Source of the DNA: Rhodococcus opacus B4
Lineage (GTDB): Bacteria > Actinomycetota > Actinomycetes > Mycobacteriales > Mycobacteriaceae
Direction of reading: 5' to 3'
Length of the DNA stretch: 64,000 nt
Assembly (NCBI RefSeq): GCF_000010805.1
Contig: NC_012522.1
Span: forward strand, 558,001-622,000
Shown here: positions 45,803-55,334 of the stretch, piece after piece
Layout: each line of letters opens with the position of its first letter
Numbering within the stretch: position 1 is the stretch's first letter
Translations under genes and position numbers: made by a program
The notes under the pieces: model-generated
The model's database searches: none
What the model was told of the DNA's origin: nothing
The model's input: only the letters and a program-made list of their open reading frames with translations

Positions 45803-46351
45803 ATGGATTCCGCACCGAACACCCCACCCGGCACGGACGAAGTGGTGGCGGTGTTCGACAGTGCGGGACGACCGGTGGGGTCCGCCGAGCGTTCCCGCGT
45901 CTACGCCGAGGGGTTGTGGCATGCGAGTGCGGGCGTCCTCGTCCGATCCGGCGACGGGAAGCGCCTCTACGTGCACCGACGCGCGGACACGAAGACGGTG
46001 TTCGCCGGACATAACGACTGCCTGGCGGGCGGGGTGGTCGATCCCGGGGAAACCCCGGAGGAGGCCGCGAGCCGGGAGCTGGCGGAGGAACTGGGCATCA
46101 CCGGGGTGGGTCTCACTCCCATCGCGAGGGTGGCGTGGGACGGCCGGTGGCAGGGCCTGCGGCTGCGCTGCCACCTGTACGCGTACGAGGCACACTGGGA
46201 CGGACCGGTCGTCCACCAGGCCAGCGAGATCGCGTCGGGCTGGTGGTGGACACCCCACGAACTGGTGACGCACCTGCACGACCCGGAGTGGCCGTTCGTG
46301 CCGGACACGCGGGCACTCCTCGAGGACTACCTCGTCGCGCGAGACCGCTGA
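45803..46351 (+). CDS. Nudix hydrolase
   Basis: 182 residues. The Nudix box GGVVDPGETPEEAASRELAE-ELG is intact, with the metal-binding Glu residues. The preceding GLWHASAGVLVRSGDGKRLY and HRRADTKTVFAGHNDCLAGG fit the IPP-isomerase-like/YfcD group of Nudix enzymes. ATG 45803 follows AGGA. It ends at a strong bidirectional stem-loop facing the arc gene. Confidence 0.85.
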   Translation: MDSAPNTPPGTDEVVAVFDSAGRPVGSAERSRVYAEGLWHASAGVLVRSGDGKRLYVHRRADTKTVFAGHNDCLAGGVVDPGETPEEAASRELAEELGITGVGLTPIARVAWDGRWQGLRLRCHLYAYEAHWDGPVVHQASEIASGWWWTPHELVTHLHDPEWPFVPDTRALLEDYLVARDR

Positions 46352-46358
46352 CACAGGT

Positions 46359-46410
46359 CACGGCCCGCGCGGCGGGAACCCGTGTCGAGGTTCCCGCCGC
46401 GCGGGCCGTG
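46359..46410. terminator. Very strong bidirectional stem-loop (22 bp)
   Basis: A perfect 22 bp inverted repeat starting CACGGCCCGCGCGG with an 8 nt loop lies between the convergent Nudix and arc genes. It has no T-run, as is usual for actinobacterial terminators. Confidence 0.8.
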
Positions 46411-46419
46411 CCGATCGGC

Positions 46420-48195
46420 CTACAGGTACTGGCCGGTGTTGGACTCGGTGTCGATGGCGCGGCTGGCGCTCGCGTTCTTACCGGTGACCAGCGTGCGGAT
46501 GTAGACGATCCGCTCACCCTTCTTACCCGAGATCCGGGCCCAGTCGTCGGGGTTGGTGGTGTTCGGCAGGTCCTCGTTCTCCGAGAACTCGTCGACGATG
46601 GAGTCGAACAGGTGCTGGACGCGCAGGCCCGGGGCACCGGTGTCGAGCACCGACTTGATCGCGTACTTCTTGGCGCGGTCGACGATGTTCTGAATCATCG
46701 CCCCCGAGTTGAAGTCCTTGAAGTACAGGACCTCCTTGTCGCCGTTGGCGTACGTGACCTCGAGGAAGCGGTTCTCCTCGCTCTCGGCGTACATGCGGTC
46801 GACGACCCGTTCGATCATCACCCGGATGCAGGCCGTGCGGTCGCCACCGAACTCCGCGAGGTCGTCGCTGTGCACCGGCAGCGTCTCGACGAGGTACTTC
46901 GAGAAGATGTCCTGCGCCGACTCCGCGTCGGGGCGCTCGATCTTGATCTTCACGTCGAGGCGGCCGGGGCGCAGGATCGCGGGGTCGATCATGTCCTCGC
47001 GGTTGGAGGCGCCGATCACGATGACGTTCTCGAGTCCCTCCACACCGTCGATCTCACTGAGCAGCTGAGGCACCACGGTGGTCTCGACGTCGGAGGAGAC
47101 ACCCGATCCGCGGGTGCGGAAGATGGAATCCATCTCGTCGAAGAACACGATCACCGGGGTGCCCTCGGACGCCTTCTCCCGGGCCCGCTGGAAGATCAGC
47201 CGGATGTGCCGCTCGGTCTCGCCGACGAACTTGTTCAGCAGCTCGGGGCCCTTGATGTTGAGGAAGTAGGACTTGGCTTCCTTGCTGTCCTGCCCCCGGG
47301 CCTCCGCGATCTTCTTCGCGAGCGAGTTGGCGACCGCCTTGGCGATGAGCGTCTTGCCGCACCCGGGCGGACCGTAGAGGAGCACGCCCTTCGGCGGGCG
47401 GAGCTCGTATTCGTGGAACAGGTCCTTGTGAAGGAAGGGCAGCTCGACGGCGTCGCGGATCTGCTCGATCTGCCGGCCGAGACCGCCGATGTCGTCGTAG
47501 TGGACGTCGGGAACCTCTTCGAGGACGAGATCCTCGACCTCGGCCTTGGGGATCCGCTCGAACGCGTACCCGGCCTTCGTGTCGACGAGGAGGGAGTCGC
47601 CCGGCCGCAGTTTGCGGGTGGGCGATTCGGCGTCGTACGCGACCGACTCCCTCTCGCTCTCCTCGAAGACGGTGGCGAGGGGTTCGGCCAGCCAGACGAT
47701 CCGTTCCTCGTCGGCGTGACCGACCACGAGAGCGCGCTGACCGTCGTCGAGGACCTCGCGCAGCGTGCTGATCTCACCGACGCGCTCGAAGTTGCCCGCT
47801 TCCACGATCGTGAGTGCCTCGTTGAGACGCACGGTCTGACCGAGCTTGAGAGTCTCGGCGTCGACGTTCGGGGAGCAGGTCAACCGCATCTTGCGTCCGG
47901 AGGTGAACACGTCCACGGTCTGATCGTCGTGCACTCCGAGCAGCACGCCGTACCCGCTCGGCGGCTGGCCGAGGCGATCGACTTCCTCTCGAAGCGCAAT
48001 GAGCTGCTGACGGGCCTCCTTGAGGGTGTCCATCAGCTTGGTGTTCCGGATGGACAGCGAGTCCACTCGCGATTCCATCTCACGAAGCTGTTCCGGCGAC
48101 TCCGCGAGCTGCCTACGCAGTGCCGACGCCTCTGCGCGCAACGCCTCGAGCTCTCGTGCGGCCGCAACCGAATCGGGGTTCTCTGTCGAGCTCAT
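46420..48195 (-). CDS. arc: Proteasome-activating AAA+ ATPase ARC (Mpa)
   Basis: 591 residues. An N-terminal coiled coil ([20 protein letters not shown]) binds Pup and is followed by two OB-fold domains. The AAA+ domain has Walker [14 protein letters not shown] and Walker [13 protein letters not shown]. The C-terminus ends TGQYL, the tail that docks on the alpha ring and opens the gate. It unfolds pupylated substrates. Confidence 0.96.
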
Positions 48196-48378
48196 GTGCG
48201 TCTCCTCCCAATGAGATCTATCAACGCTACCGGCACTGCCCGAATTCTGCGCCGTGACACGGATTCTGCCGATTGCGAATCGGCATACGTGACACCCTGG
48301 GCCACCGAAACTCTCATGTTAGCCTTACCTACCTGTCGAGCAGTTTCCTCTCTGTTCTGTGTAACGAAAGGGTTCGTC

Positions 48379-48882
48379 GTGATAATCCGCAAGCCCCTGA
48401 ACGGCAGATCCTTCACCGGTAGGTCCGCGGTCGCCGTCGGCGCGGTGGTCTTCGCGCTCGGGATGTCGGCCTGCTCGTCGGACGACGCTTCCGACACCGC
48501 TGCGGCGACGTCCGCGGCCACGTCGTCCGCGGCGGAAGCGGCGGTCGCGGCCCCCACGTCCGAGGAACTGCTCGGTACGCTCCAGCTGCTCGTGGACCCG
48601 GCCCGGCCGGTCGACGAGAAGACCGTCGTGGTCGTCGACGGCGACGAACGCCGCCCGAATCTGGAGGCGATGACCGCCGCCATGGCCAACTACCCGGTGT
48701 CCTTCACGGTCACGGACGTGCAGGTGGAGGGCGATACCGCGACGGCGAACGTCGCGATCGTGAGCCCGCACGGCACGGCCGCCCCGACGGCGTGGACGTG
48801 GGAGAACGTCGACGGCGTGTGGAAGGTGTCGGACGAGAGCACGTGCACCCTGCTGGGCATGGCACGCGCGGGCTGCAGCTGA
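48379..48882 (+). CDS. Lipoprotein, LppK-like
   Basis: 167 residues from GTG 48379, which has GAAAGGG 6 nt upstream. A signal sequence (SAVAVGAVVFALGMSACSS) ends in a lipobox with the lipidated Cys at LGMSAC. A low-complexity Ala/Thr/Ser linker follows, then a globular domain with a C-terminal Cys pair (STCTLLGMARAGCS). It is divergent from arc, as lppK (Rv2116) is from mpa in M. tuberculosis. Function unknown. The long open frame further upstream is antisense to arc. Confidence 0.82.
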   Translation: MIIRKPLNGRSFTGRSAVAVGAVVFALGMSACSSDDASDTAAATSAATSSAAEAAVAAPTSEELLGTLQLLVDPARPVDEKTVVVVDGDERRPNLEAMTAAMANYPVSFTVTDVQVEGDTATANVAIVSPHGTAAPTAWTWENVDGVWKVSDESTCTLLGMARAGCS

Positions 48883-48889
48883 CTCTTCG

Positions 48890-48926
48890 CCGTTCGGCGG
48901 CGCCCTCTCCGGGCGCCGCCGAACGG
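48890..48926. terminator. Bidirectional stem-loop (16 bp)
   Basis: CCGTTCGGCGGCGCCC-TCTCC-GGGCGCCGCCGAACGG, perfect, between the convergent lipoprotein and trmI genes. Confidence 0.8.
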
Positions 48927-48930
48927 TGTC

Positions 48931-49866
<936 letters not shown>

Positions 49867-49867
49867 C

Positions 49868-49873
49868 TACCCT
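49868..49873 (+). promoter_or_regulatory. -10 box TACCCT for a leaderless gene
   Basis: TACCCT ends 7 nt before GTG 49881 with no ribosome site between, suggesting leaderless transcription. Confidence 0.45.
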
Positions 49874-49880
49874 GCCAGGT

Positions 49881-50786
49881 GTGAGCATCTCAGAGTCGCC
49901 AGCCCCCGTCACAAAGGGTTCCCCATCACAGCCCGGCGACACTTCGGCCACCCGCAGGCGCCCCGCCCTGTCACCGTCGCGTGCCGGCGACTTCAAGCAG
50001 TGCCCGCTTCTCTACCGCTTCCGCGCCGTCGACCGGCTTCCCGAGGCGCCGTCACGCGCACAGGTGAAGGGCACGGTGGTGCACGCCGCGCTGGAGACGC
50101 TGTTCGGGCTCCCCGCCGCCGAGCGGGTTCCTGCGCGCGCCGTCGACCTCGTCCGCCCGTCGTGGGAGCGCCTCCTGGACGAGGCTCCCGATCTGATCGA
50201 TCTGGTCCCCGTCGACCAGCGCGAGTCGTTCCTCGACGAGGCGAGGTCGCTCGTCACCGCGTACTACCAGCTGGAGGACCCCACCCGGTTCGAGGCCGAA
50301 TCGTGCGAACAGCGCGTCGAGACCGAACTCGCCGACGGGGTGCTGCTCCGCGGATTCGTCGACCGCATCGACGTCGCCCCCACCGGGGAGGTGCGGGTGG
50401 TCGACTACAAGACCGGTCGCGCACCCCGCGAGATGTCCGAGTCCAAGGCGCTGTTCCAGATGAAGTTCTACGCGCTGGTCCTGCTGCGCACCCGCGGCAT
50501 CGTCCCGGCGCAGCTGCGGCTGCTGTACCTCGCGTCCGGGACGGTCCTCACCTACGCGCCCGACGAGGACGAACTGCTGCGCTTCGAGCGCACGCTGTCG
50601 GCGATCTGGAAGGCCATCCTGGCCGCGGGTGTCACCGGCGATTTCCGACCCAAGCCGAGCCGGCTCTGCGACTGGTGTGATCATAAGTCCCTGTGCCCCT
50701 CGTTCGGCGGAACGCCGCCTCCCTACCCGGGATGGCCGGAGGGGCCCGCCGAAGACGCGCCGGGTTTCGAGGAGATTGTCGAATGA
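49881..50786 (+). CDS. RecB-family PD-(D/E)XK nuclease with Fe-S cysteines
   Basis: 301 residues. ALSPSRAGDFKQCPLLYRFR and VKGTVVHAALETLFGLP open a Cas4/AddB-like nuclease domain, LRGFVDRIDVAP and RVVDYKTGRAP contain the catalytic Asp and D-x-K, and CDWCDHKSLCPSF gives three C-terminal cysteines, which with the N-terminal Cys could hold a 4Fe-4S cluster. It is the Rv2119 counterpart. A DNA repair role is inferred. Confidence 0.85.
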   Translation: MSISESPAPVTKGSPSQPGDTSATRRRPALSPSRAGDFKQCPLLYRFRAVDRLPEAPSRAQVKGTVVHAALETLFGLPAAERVPARAVDLVRPSWERLLDEAPDLIDLVPVDQRESFLDEARSLVTAYYQLEDPTRFEAESCEQRVETELADGVLLRGFVDRIDVAPTGEVRVVDYKTGRAPREMSESKALFQMKFYALVLLRTRGIVPAQLRLLYLASGTVLTYAPDEDELLRFERTLSAIWKAILAAGVTGDFRPKPSRLCDWCDHKSLCPSFGGTPPPYPGWPEGPAEDAPGFEEIVE

Positions 50787-51619
50787 GTTCCGAGTCCTAC
50801 TACGTACCAGTCGGTTCGGAGGCACTGGGTGCCCCGACGCCGGGCTCGGACCAGAAGGTCGTCGTCGAACGGTTCGCCAGCACCGACCTGACGATCAGCG
50901 TGTGGGCCGACACGATGCAGCACGGCGCTCCCCCGTCGGCGTTGCTCGTGCGGGCGCTGGAACGGTGCGCCGCACGCGAGGACGCACGCCTCACCCGGGT
51001 GGTGGTCGAGATCCTGGGCCCCATCCCGATCGCCGAACTGGAGGTCCGGTCCTGGGTGCAGCGACCGGGACGCCGGGTGGAGCTGGTGGTCGCGGAACTG
51101 TGGACCGTCGGCGACCGGCCCCGTGCCGTGGCGCGAGGCTCGGCCTGGCGCATGGAGACCGTCGACACCAGCGACGCCGTCCACGTCGTCGACCCGCCCC
51201 TCGAACCGCGATCCACGGGCCGGGACGGCGCGTTCGGCGGCATCTGGAACTCCGGCTACCTGACCACCCTCGACTGGCGGTGGATCGCCGAAATGGGGTG
51301 CGAGGGACCGGGCAAGCTGTGGGCGAAGCCGCGGCCCGCCCTGGTGCTCGGCGAGACCATGACGCCGCTCGAGCGGCTGTTCGCCATCGCGGACATCGCC
51401 AACGGCGTGGGATCGAAGCTCGATCCGGCGCAGTGGACGTTCCTCAACACCGACCTCACCGTGCACATCTTCCGGGTGCCCGAGGGCGACTGGGTGGGCG
51501 TCAGCTCCGAAACCTCCATCGGCCCCGACGGAGTGGGCATGTGCGCGGGCGTGCTCTACGACGAGACCGGGGCCGTGGGCCGGATCGCCCAGACCGTGCA
51601 GGTCCGCGCCCGCCCCTGA
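50783..51619 (+). CDS. Thioesterase-like (hotdog) protein
   Basis: 278 residues from ATG 50783, overlapping the nuclease stop (ATGA). DLTISVWADTMQHGAPPSAL and VVVEILGPIPIAELEVRSWV resemble the double-hotdog TesB-like acyl-CoA thioesterase family, and the C-terminal part contains SSETSIGPDGVGMCAGVLYD, the second-hotdog segment. An acyl-CoA or acyl-carrier substrate is inferred. The pairing with a nuclease gene is probably only an operon convenience. Confidence 0.78.
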   Translation: MSSESYYVPVGSEALGAPTPGSDQKVVVERFASTDLTISVWADTMQHGAPPSALLVRALERCAAREDARLTRVVVEILGPIPIAELEVRSWVQRPGRRVELVVAELWTVGDRPRAVARGSAWRMETVDTSDAVHVVDPPLEPRSTGRDGAFGGIWNSGYLTTLDWRWIAEMGCEGPGKLWAKPRPALVLGETMTPLERLFAIADIANGVGSKLDPAQWTFLNTDLTVHIFRVPEGDWVGVSSETSIGPDGVGMCAGVLYDETGAVGRIAQTVQVRARP

Positions 51620-51667
51620 GCGGAGCGAGCGCGGATCGATCGCGGATCGTGTTGCGGTGGAACGAGA

Positions 51668-52519
51668 TCAGAGTGCGCGGCAGGACCGGATATTGGATGC
51701 GAGGATGGCCTTGGCGCCGAGGTCCGCGAGTTCGTCCATGACTCCGTTGTGGCCCTTGATCGGGACCATCGCCCGGACCGCGACCCAGTTCTCGTCGGCG
51801 AGCGGCGACAGCGTCGGCGACTCCAGTCCGGGGGTGATCTTCAGCGCGTCGTCGAGGATCGTCTTGGGGCAGTCGTAGTCGAGCATCAGATTCTGCTGCG
51901 CGAAGACGATGCCACGCACCCGCTCGACCAACTGGTTGCGGGCGGAGTCGTCGGCGGGCGAACCGGCACGCTCGATGAGCACACCCTCGGAGTCGCACAG
52001 GGTGTCCCCGAACGCGACCAGGTTGTGCTGGCGCAGCGTGCGGCCGGAGCCGACGACGTCGGCGATGGCGTCGGCGACCCCGAGCTGGATCGAGATCTCC
52101 ACGGCGCCGTCGAGGCGGATGACCGACGCCTCGATCCCGCGCGCGGAGAGGTCGTCGCGCACCAGGTTCGGGTAGGACGTGGCGATCCGGAGCCCGGCGA
52201 GGTCCTCCACCTTCCAGTCCTTGCCCGCGGGTGCGGCGTACCGGAACGTGGAGCGGCCGAAGCCGAGCGACAGCCGCTCGGCGACCGGCGCGCCCGAATC
52301 ACGGGCGAGGTCGCGGCCGGTGATGCCGAGATCGAGTTCACCGGATCCGACGTAGATCGCGATGTCCTTGGGGCGCAGGAAGAAGAACTCGACCTGGTTG
52401 GACGGGTCGAGGACGGTCAGGTCGCGGGAGTCGGTGCGACGGCGGTAACCGGCCTCGGAGAGGATTTCGGCGGCGGACTCGGACAGCGAGCCCTTGTTCG
52501 GGACTGCGACGCGCAGCAT
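51668..52519 (-). CDS. hisG: ATP phosphoribosyltransferase, long form
   Basis: 283 residues from ATG 52519, preceded by AAAGGAA; one residue shorter than the M. tuberculosis enzyme. [20 protein letters not shown] is the N-terminus, [18 protein letters not shown] the PRPP-binding part, [20 protein letters not shown] the PRPP loop, and the C-terminal 75 residues form the ACT-like regulatory domain that binds His. It catalyses the first step of histidine synthesis. Confidence 0.95.
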   Translation of the reverse strand: MLRVAVPNKGSLSESAAEILSEAGYRRRTDSRDLTVLDPSNQVEFFFLRPKDIAIYVGSGELDLGITGRDLARDSGAPVAERLSLGFGRSTFRYAAPAGKDWKVEDLAGLRIATSYPNLVRDDLSARGIEASVIRLDGAVEISIQLGVADAIADVVGSGRTLRQHNLVAFGDTLCDSEGVLIERAGSPADDSARNQLVERVRGIVFAQQNLMLDYDCPKTILDDALKITPGLESPTLSPLADENWVAVRAMVPIKGHNGVMDELADLGAKAILASNIRSCRAL

Positions 52520-52566
52520 GGCTGAGGGTTCCTTTCGGGAGCGGGTGGAGGAGTCTCGATCACCGA

Positions 52567-52848
52567 TCACAGATGTCGGTAGACGTCCTCGAGTTTCAGG
52601 CCCTTACCCACCATCAGCACCTGCGTCCAGTACAGCAGTTGGGAGATCTCCTCGGCGAGCGCCTCGTCGCTCTCGTGCTCGGCGGCGATCCACACCTCAC
52701 CCGCCTCTTCGAGGATCTTCTTTCCCTGCGAATGGACGCCGGCGTCCAGGGCGGCGACGGTGCCGGACCCCTCGGGGCGGGTAGCGGCACGCTCGGTCAG
52801 CTCGGCGAACAGGGATTCGAAGGTCTTCACGAGGACCCATTCTTTCAC
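52567..52848 (-). CDS. hisE: Phosphoribosyl-ATP pyrophosphatase
   Basis: 93 residues from GTG 52848, the same length as M. tuberculosis HisE; GTG 52830 is a shorter option. [20 protein letters not shown] and [20 protein letters not shown] with [14 protein letters not shown] give the MazG-like metal-binding helices. It hydrolyses PR-ATP to PR-AMP, the second step after HisG, and lies 47 bp upstream of hisG in one operon. Confidence 0.95.
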
Positions 52849-52873
52849 GCCGCCGCGGACCTCTCCGAACCGG

Positions 52874-53767
52874 TCACCACCCGAGTGTGCGGCGACTCTC
52901 GAACCGGCGGACCCGGCCCGAACGGGGATCGGTGAACTCGATGGCCCGCGCCAGCAACCGCAGCGGCGTCGAAAAGTCGCCGGGTTCGGATCGGCGGAAG
53001 TCCGGGTAGTAGTTGTCGCCCTCGATCGGCAGACCCAGCGACGACATGTGCAGCCGCAGTTGGTGCGTGCGGCCGGTCTTCGGCAGCAGCCGGTAGCGGG
53101 CGCGGCCGTCCCGGCTCTCGATGAGGTCGACGACGGTTTCGCTGTTCGGTTCCCCGGGCTCCTCCGTGGCGGTCATGATCCCGTGTTCCTTGACGATGCG
53201 GCTGCGGATGGTGCGCGGAAACTCCAGCGCGGGATCGTGTCCGGCGACGGCCTCGTATTCCTTGGTGACCTGCTGGGAGACGAACAGTTCCTGATAGGCC
53301 CGGCGGTCTTCGGGCCGGATCAGGAACACCAGCACACCGGCCGTCATCCGGTCGAGCCGGTGCGCCGGCGTGAGATCGGGGAGGTCGAGCGCACGCCGCA
53401 GCCGCACGACCGCCGTCTCGGTGATGTGCGCGCCCCGCGGGATGGTCGCGAGGAAATGGGGTTTGTCGATCACCACGAGGTGGTCGTCGCGGTGGAGGAC
53501 GTCGATCTCGAACGGAACCGGGATCTCGGGTGCGGGGTCGCGGTAGAAGTACACGAACCGGGTCGGCGCATAGCGGGTGCCGCGGTCGACCACCCTGCCG
53601 TGTTCGTCGACGACATCCCCGGCGTCGATCAGCGACAGCCAGTGCGCCCGCTCGTCCGGGTACGTGTCGACCAGGAATTCGGCGACGGTCCTCGCGCCGA
53701 GCCCTGCCGGCATCCGGATGCGATCGGGACCGAGACCGCCCCGGACCGGCAGCGGTGCCCCGGCCAC
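52874..53767 (-). CDS. RluA-family pseudouridine synthase
   Basis: 297 residues from GTG 53767, one base after the trhO stop. The S4-like N-terminal half is followed by the catalytic domain: [20 protein letters not shown] with the catalytic Asp, [13 protein letters not shown], and [20 protein letters not shown]. An rRNA target is likely, but the position cannot be read from sequence. Gap to hisE is 25 bp. Confidence 0.85.
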   Translation of the reverse strand: MAGAPLPVRGGLGPDRIRMPAGLGARTVAEFLVDTYPDERAHWLSLIDAGDVVDEHGRVVDRGTRYAPTRFVYFYRDPAPEIPVPFEIDVLHRDDHLVVIDKPHFLATIPRGAHITETAVVRLRRALDLPDLTPAHRLDRMTAGVLVFLIRPEDRRAYQELFVSQQVTKEYEAVAGHDPALEFPRTIRSRIVKEHGIMTATEEPGEPNSETVVDLIESRDGRARYRLLPKTGRTHQLRLHMSSLGLPIEGDNYYPDFRRSEPGDFSTPLRLLARAIEFTDPRSGRVRRFESRRTLGW

Positions 53768-53768
53768 C

Positions 53769-54626
53769 TCAGCCCGCCCGGTTCTCGGTGCAGCCGGCGC
53801 ACACGAGCACGAGTTCGCGGCCCCGGTCGTCCGGCAGATTCTCGTACCGGGACGTCGGACCGCCACATCGGGTGCAACGTCCCAGGGTCTTGGCCTGATC
53901 GCTGAACTCGATGGTCATCCGCTTGTCGAAGACGTACAGCGACCCCTCCCACAGACCCGTGTCACCGAACGCCTCGCCGTAGCGGACGATGCCGCCGTCG
54001 AGTTGGTAGACCTCACCGAATCCGCGCGAGCGCATCAGCGAGGACAGGACCTCGCACCGCACTCCCCCGGTGCAGTAGGTGACGACGGCCTTGTCCTTGA
54101 GATGGTCGTACTTGCCGCTGTCGAGTTCGTGCACGAAGTCGCGGGTGGTGGACACGTCCGGCACGACGGCATCCCGGAATCGGCCGATCTCGGCCTCGAA
54201 ACCGTTGCGCCCGTCGAAGAAGACGACGTCGTCGCCGCGGCCCTCGACCAGCCGGTGCACCTCTTCCGGCGCCAGGTGGGTGCCGCCGCCGACGACGCCG
54301 TCCGCGTCCACCTTCAGCTCCCCCGGCGCACCGAACGTCACGATCTCCGGCCGCACCTTGACGCTGAGCCGCGGGAAGTCGTTCCCCAGCCCGTCCGACC
54401 ACTTGATGTCGGCGTCCTTGAACGGCGCATAGCTGCGTGTGCCCTTCACGTACCGCTTGACGTCGCGGATGTCGCCGCCGACGGTCGCGTTGATGCCGTG
54501 CTCGGAGACGAGGATCCGTCCGGTCAGGTCGTGTGCCTCGGCGAGCGTGTACTGCCACAGCCGGATCGCCTCCGGGTCGGCGAGCGGAGTGAACACGTAG
54601 AACAGCACGATTTTCGGGACAGCCAC
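53769..54626 (-). CDS. trhO: tRNA uridine(34) hydroxylase (rhodanese fold)
   Basis: 285 residues. The N-terminal ferredoxin-like domain ([19 protein letters not shown]) precedes a rhodanese domain with active-site [10 protein letters not shown]. The C-terminus has two CxxC pairs ([19 protein letters not shown]) that could bind zinc. TrhO makes 5-hydroxyuridine at tRNA wobble U34 with O2. One base separates its stop from the pseudouridine synthase, giving a small RNA-modification pair. Confidence 0.88.
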   Translation of the reverse strand: MAVPKIVLFYVFTPLADPEAIRLWQYTLAEAHDLTGRILVSEHGINATVGGDIRDVKRYVKGTRSYAPFKDADIKWSDGLGNDFPRLSVKVRPEIVTFGAPGELKVDADGVVGGGTHLAPEEVHRLVEGRGDDVVFFDGRNGFEAEIGRFRDAVVPDVSTTRDFVHELDSGKYDHLKDKAVVTYCTGGVRCEVLSSLMRSRGFGEVYQLDGGIVRYGEAFGDTGLWEGSLYVFDKRMTIEFSDQAKTLGRCTRCGGPTSRYENLPDDRGRELVLVCAGCTENRAG

Positions 54627-54641
54627 GGGAAACCAGGATAC

Positions 54642-55334
54642 CTAGAGACGCACACCGCTCGGCTGTGCCCAGGCCTCGGCCAGATCGGAACCCGTCAGAC
54701 CCTCGAGACTGTCCCGGAACACCCGCCCCGGGCCGTCGGCCACCGGGATCTCGCACGGGACGACCAGGACGACGCAGCCCGCGGCCTGCGCGGACGCCGC
54801 GCCGGTGGGCGAGTCCTCGACGGCGAGACACTGCGACGGATGCAGCCCGAGCAGTTCGGCGCCCCGCAGGTACGGGTCGGGATGCGGTTTACCTGCCGGC
54901 ACCTCGTCGCCGCACACCGAGTGGTCGAAGTGGTGCCTGCCGAGCGTCTCGAGTGCCCGCTCGGTGAGGCGCCGCTCGGTGTTGGTCACCAGCGCCGACC
55001 TCAGGCCGTGGGCCCGGGCGGTCCGCAGTGCGTCGTGGGCGCCCGGCCGCCACGGGATGCCGTCGCCGAACAGTTCCTCGACGCGGGTGAACATCCATTC
55101 CTTGGCGTCGGCGAGCGCCGCCGGATCCCGGTCGAGTCCGAGGGCGTCGAAGATGACACCGAGTGCATTGGCGCTGGACGCACCGATCGTCTTCAGCCGG
55201 GTCTCCTCGGTCATCGGCCCGCCCAGGTGCAGCGACAACTCGCGGACCGCGACGTCCCACATCCTCTCGGAATCGAGCAGCGTTCCGTCCATGTCCCACA
55301 GCACGCCTGCGAGACCGTCGAATGCCTCAGACAT
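54642..55334 (-). CDS. HAD-superfamily phosphatase
   Basis: 230 residues from ATG 55334, overlapping the metH stop by 8 bp. VLWDMDGTLLDSERMW is motif I with the nucleophile Asp, LVTNTERRLTERAL motif II, GKPHPDPYLRGAELLG motif III, and VEDSPTGAASAQAAG motif IV. It is a beta-phosphoglucomutase/phosphatase-like member. Its physiological substrate is unknown. Confidence 0.85.
   Translation of the reverse strand: MSEAFDGLAGVLWDMDGTLLDSERMWDVAVRELSLHLGGPMTEETRLKTIGASSANALGVIFDALGLDRDPAALADAKEWMFTRVEELFGDGIPWRPGAHDALRTARAHGLRSALVTNTERRLTERALETLGRHHFDHSVCGDEVPAGKPHPDPYLRGAELLGLHPSQCLAVEDSPTGAASAQAAGCVVLVVPCEIPVADGPGRVFRDSLEGLTGSDLAEAWAQPSGVRL

Noticed and set aside
46135-48378. Long plus-strand open frame upstream of the lipoprotein
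   Set aside because: It is antisense to arc, whose protein is fully recognisable; the frame is open only because of high GC bias. The lipoprotein start is GTG 48379.
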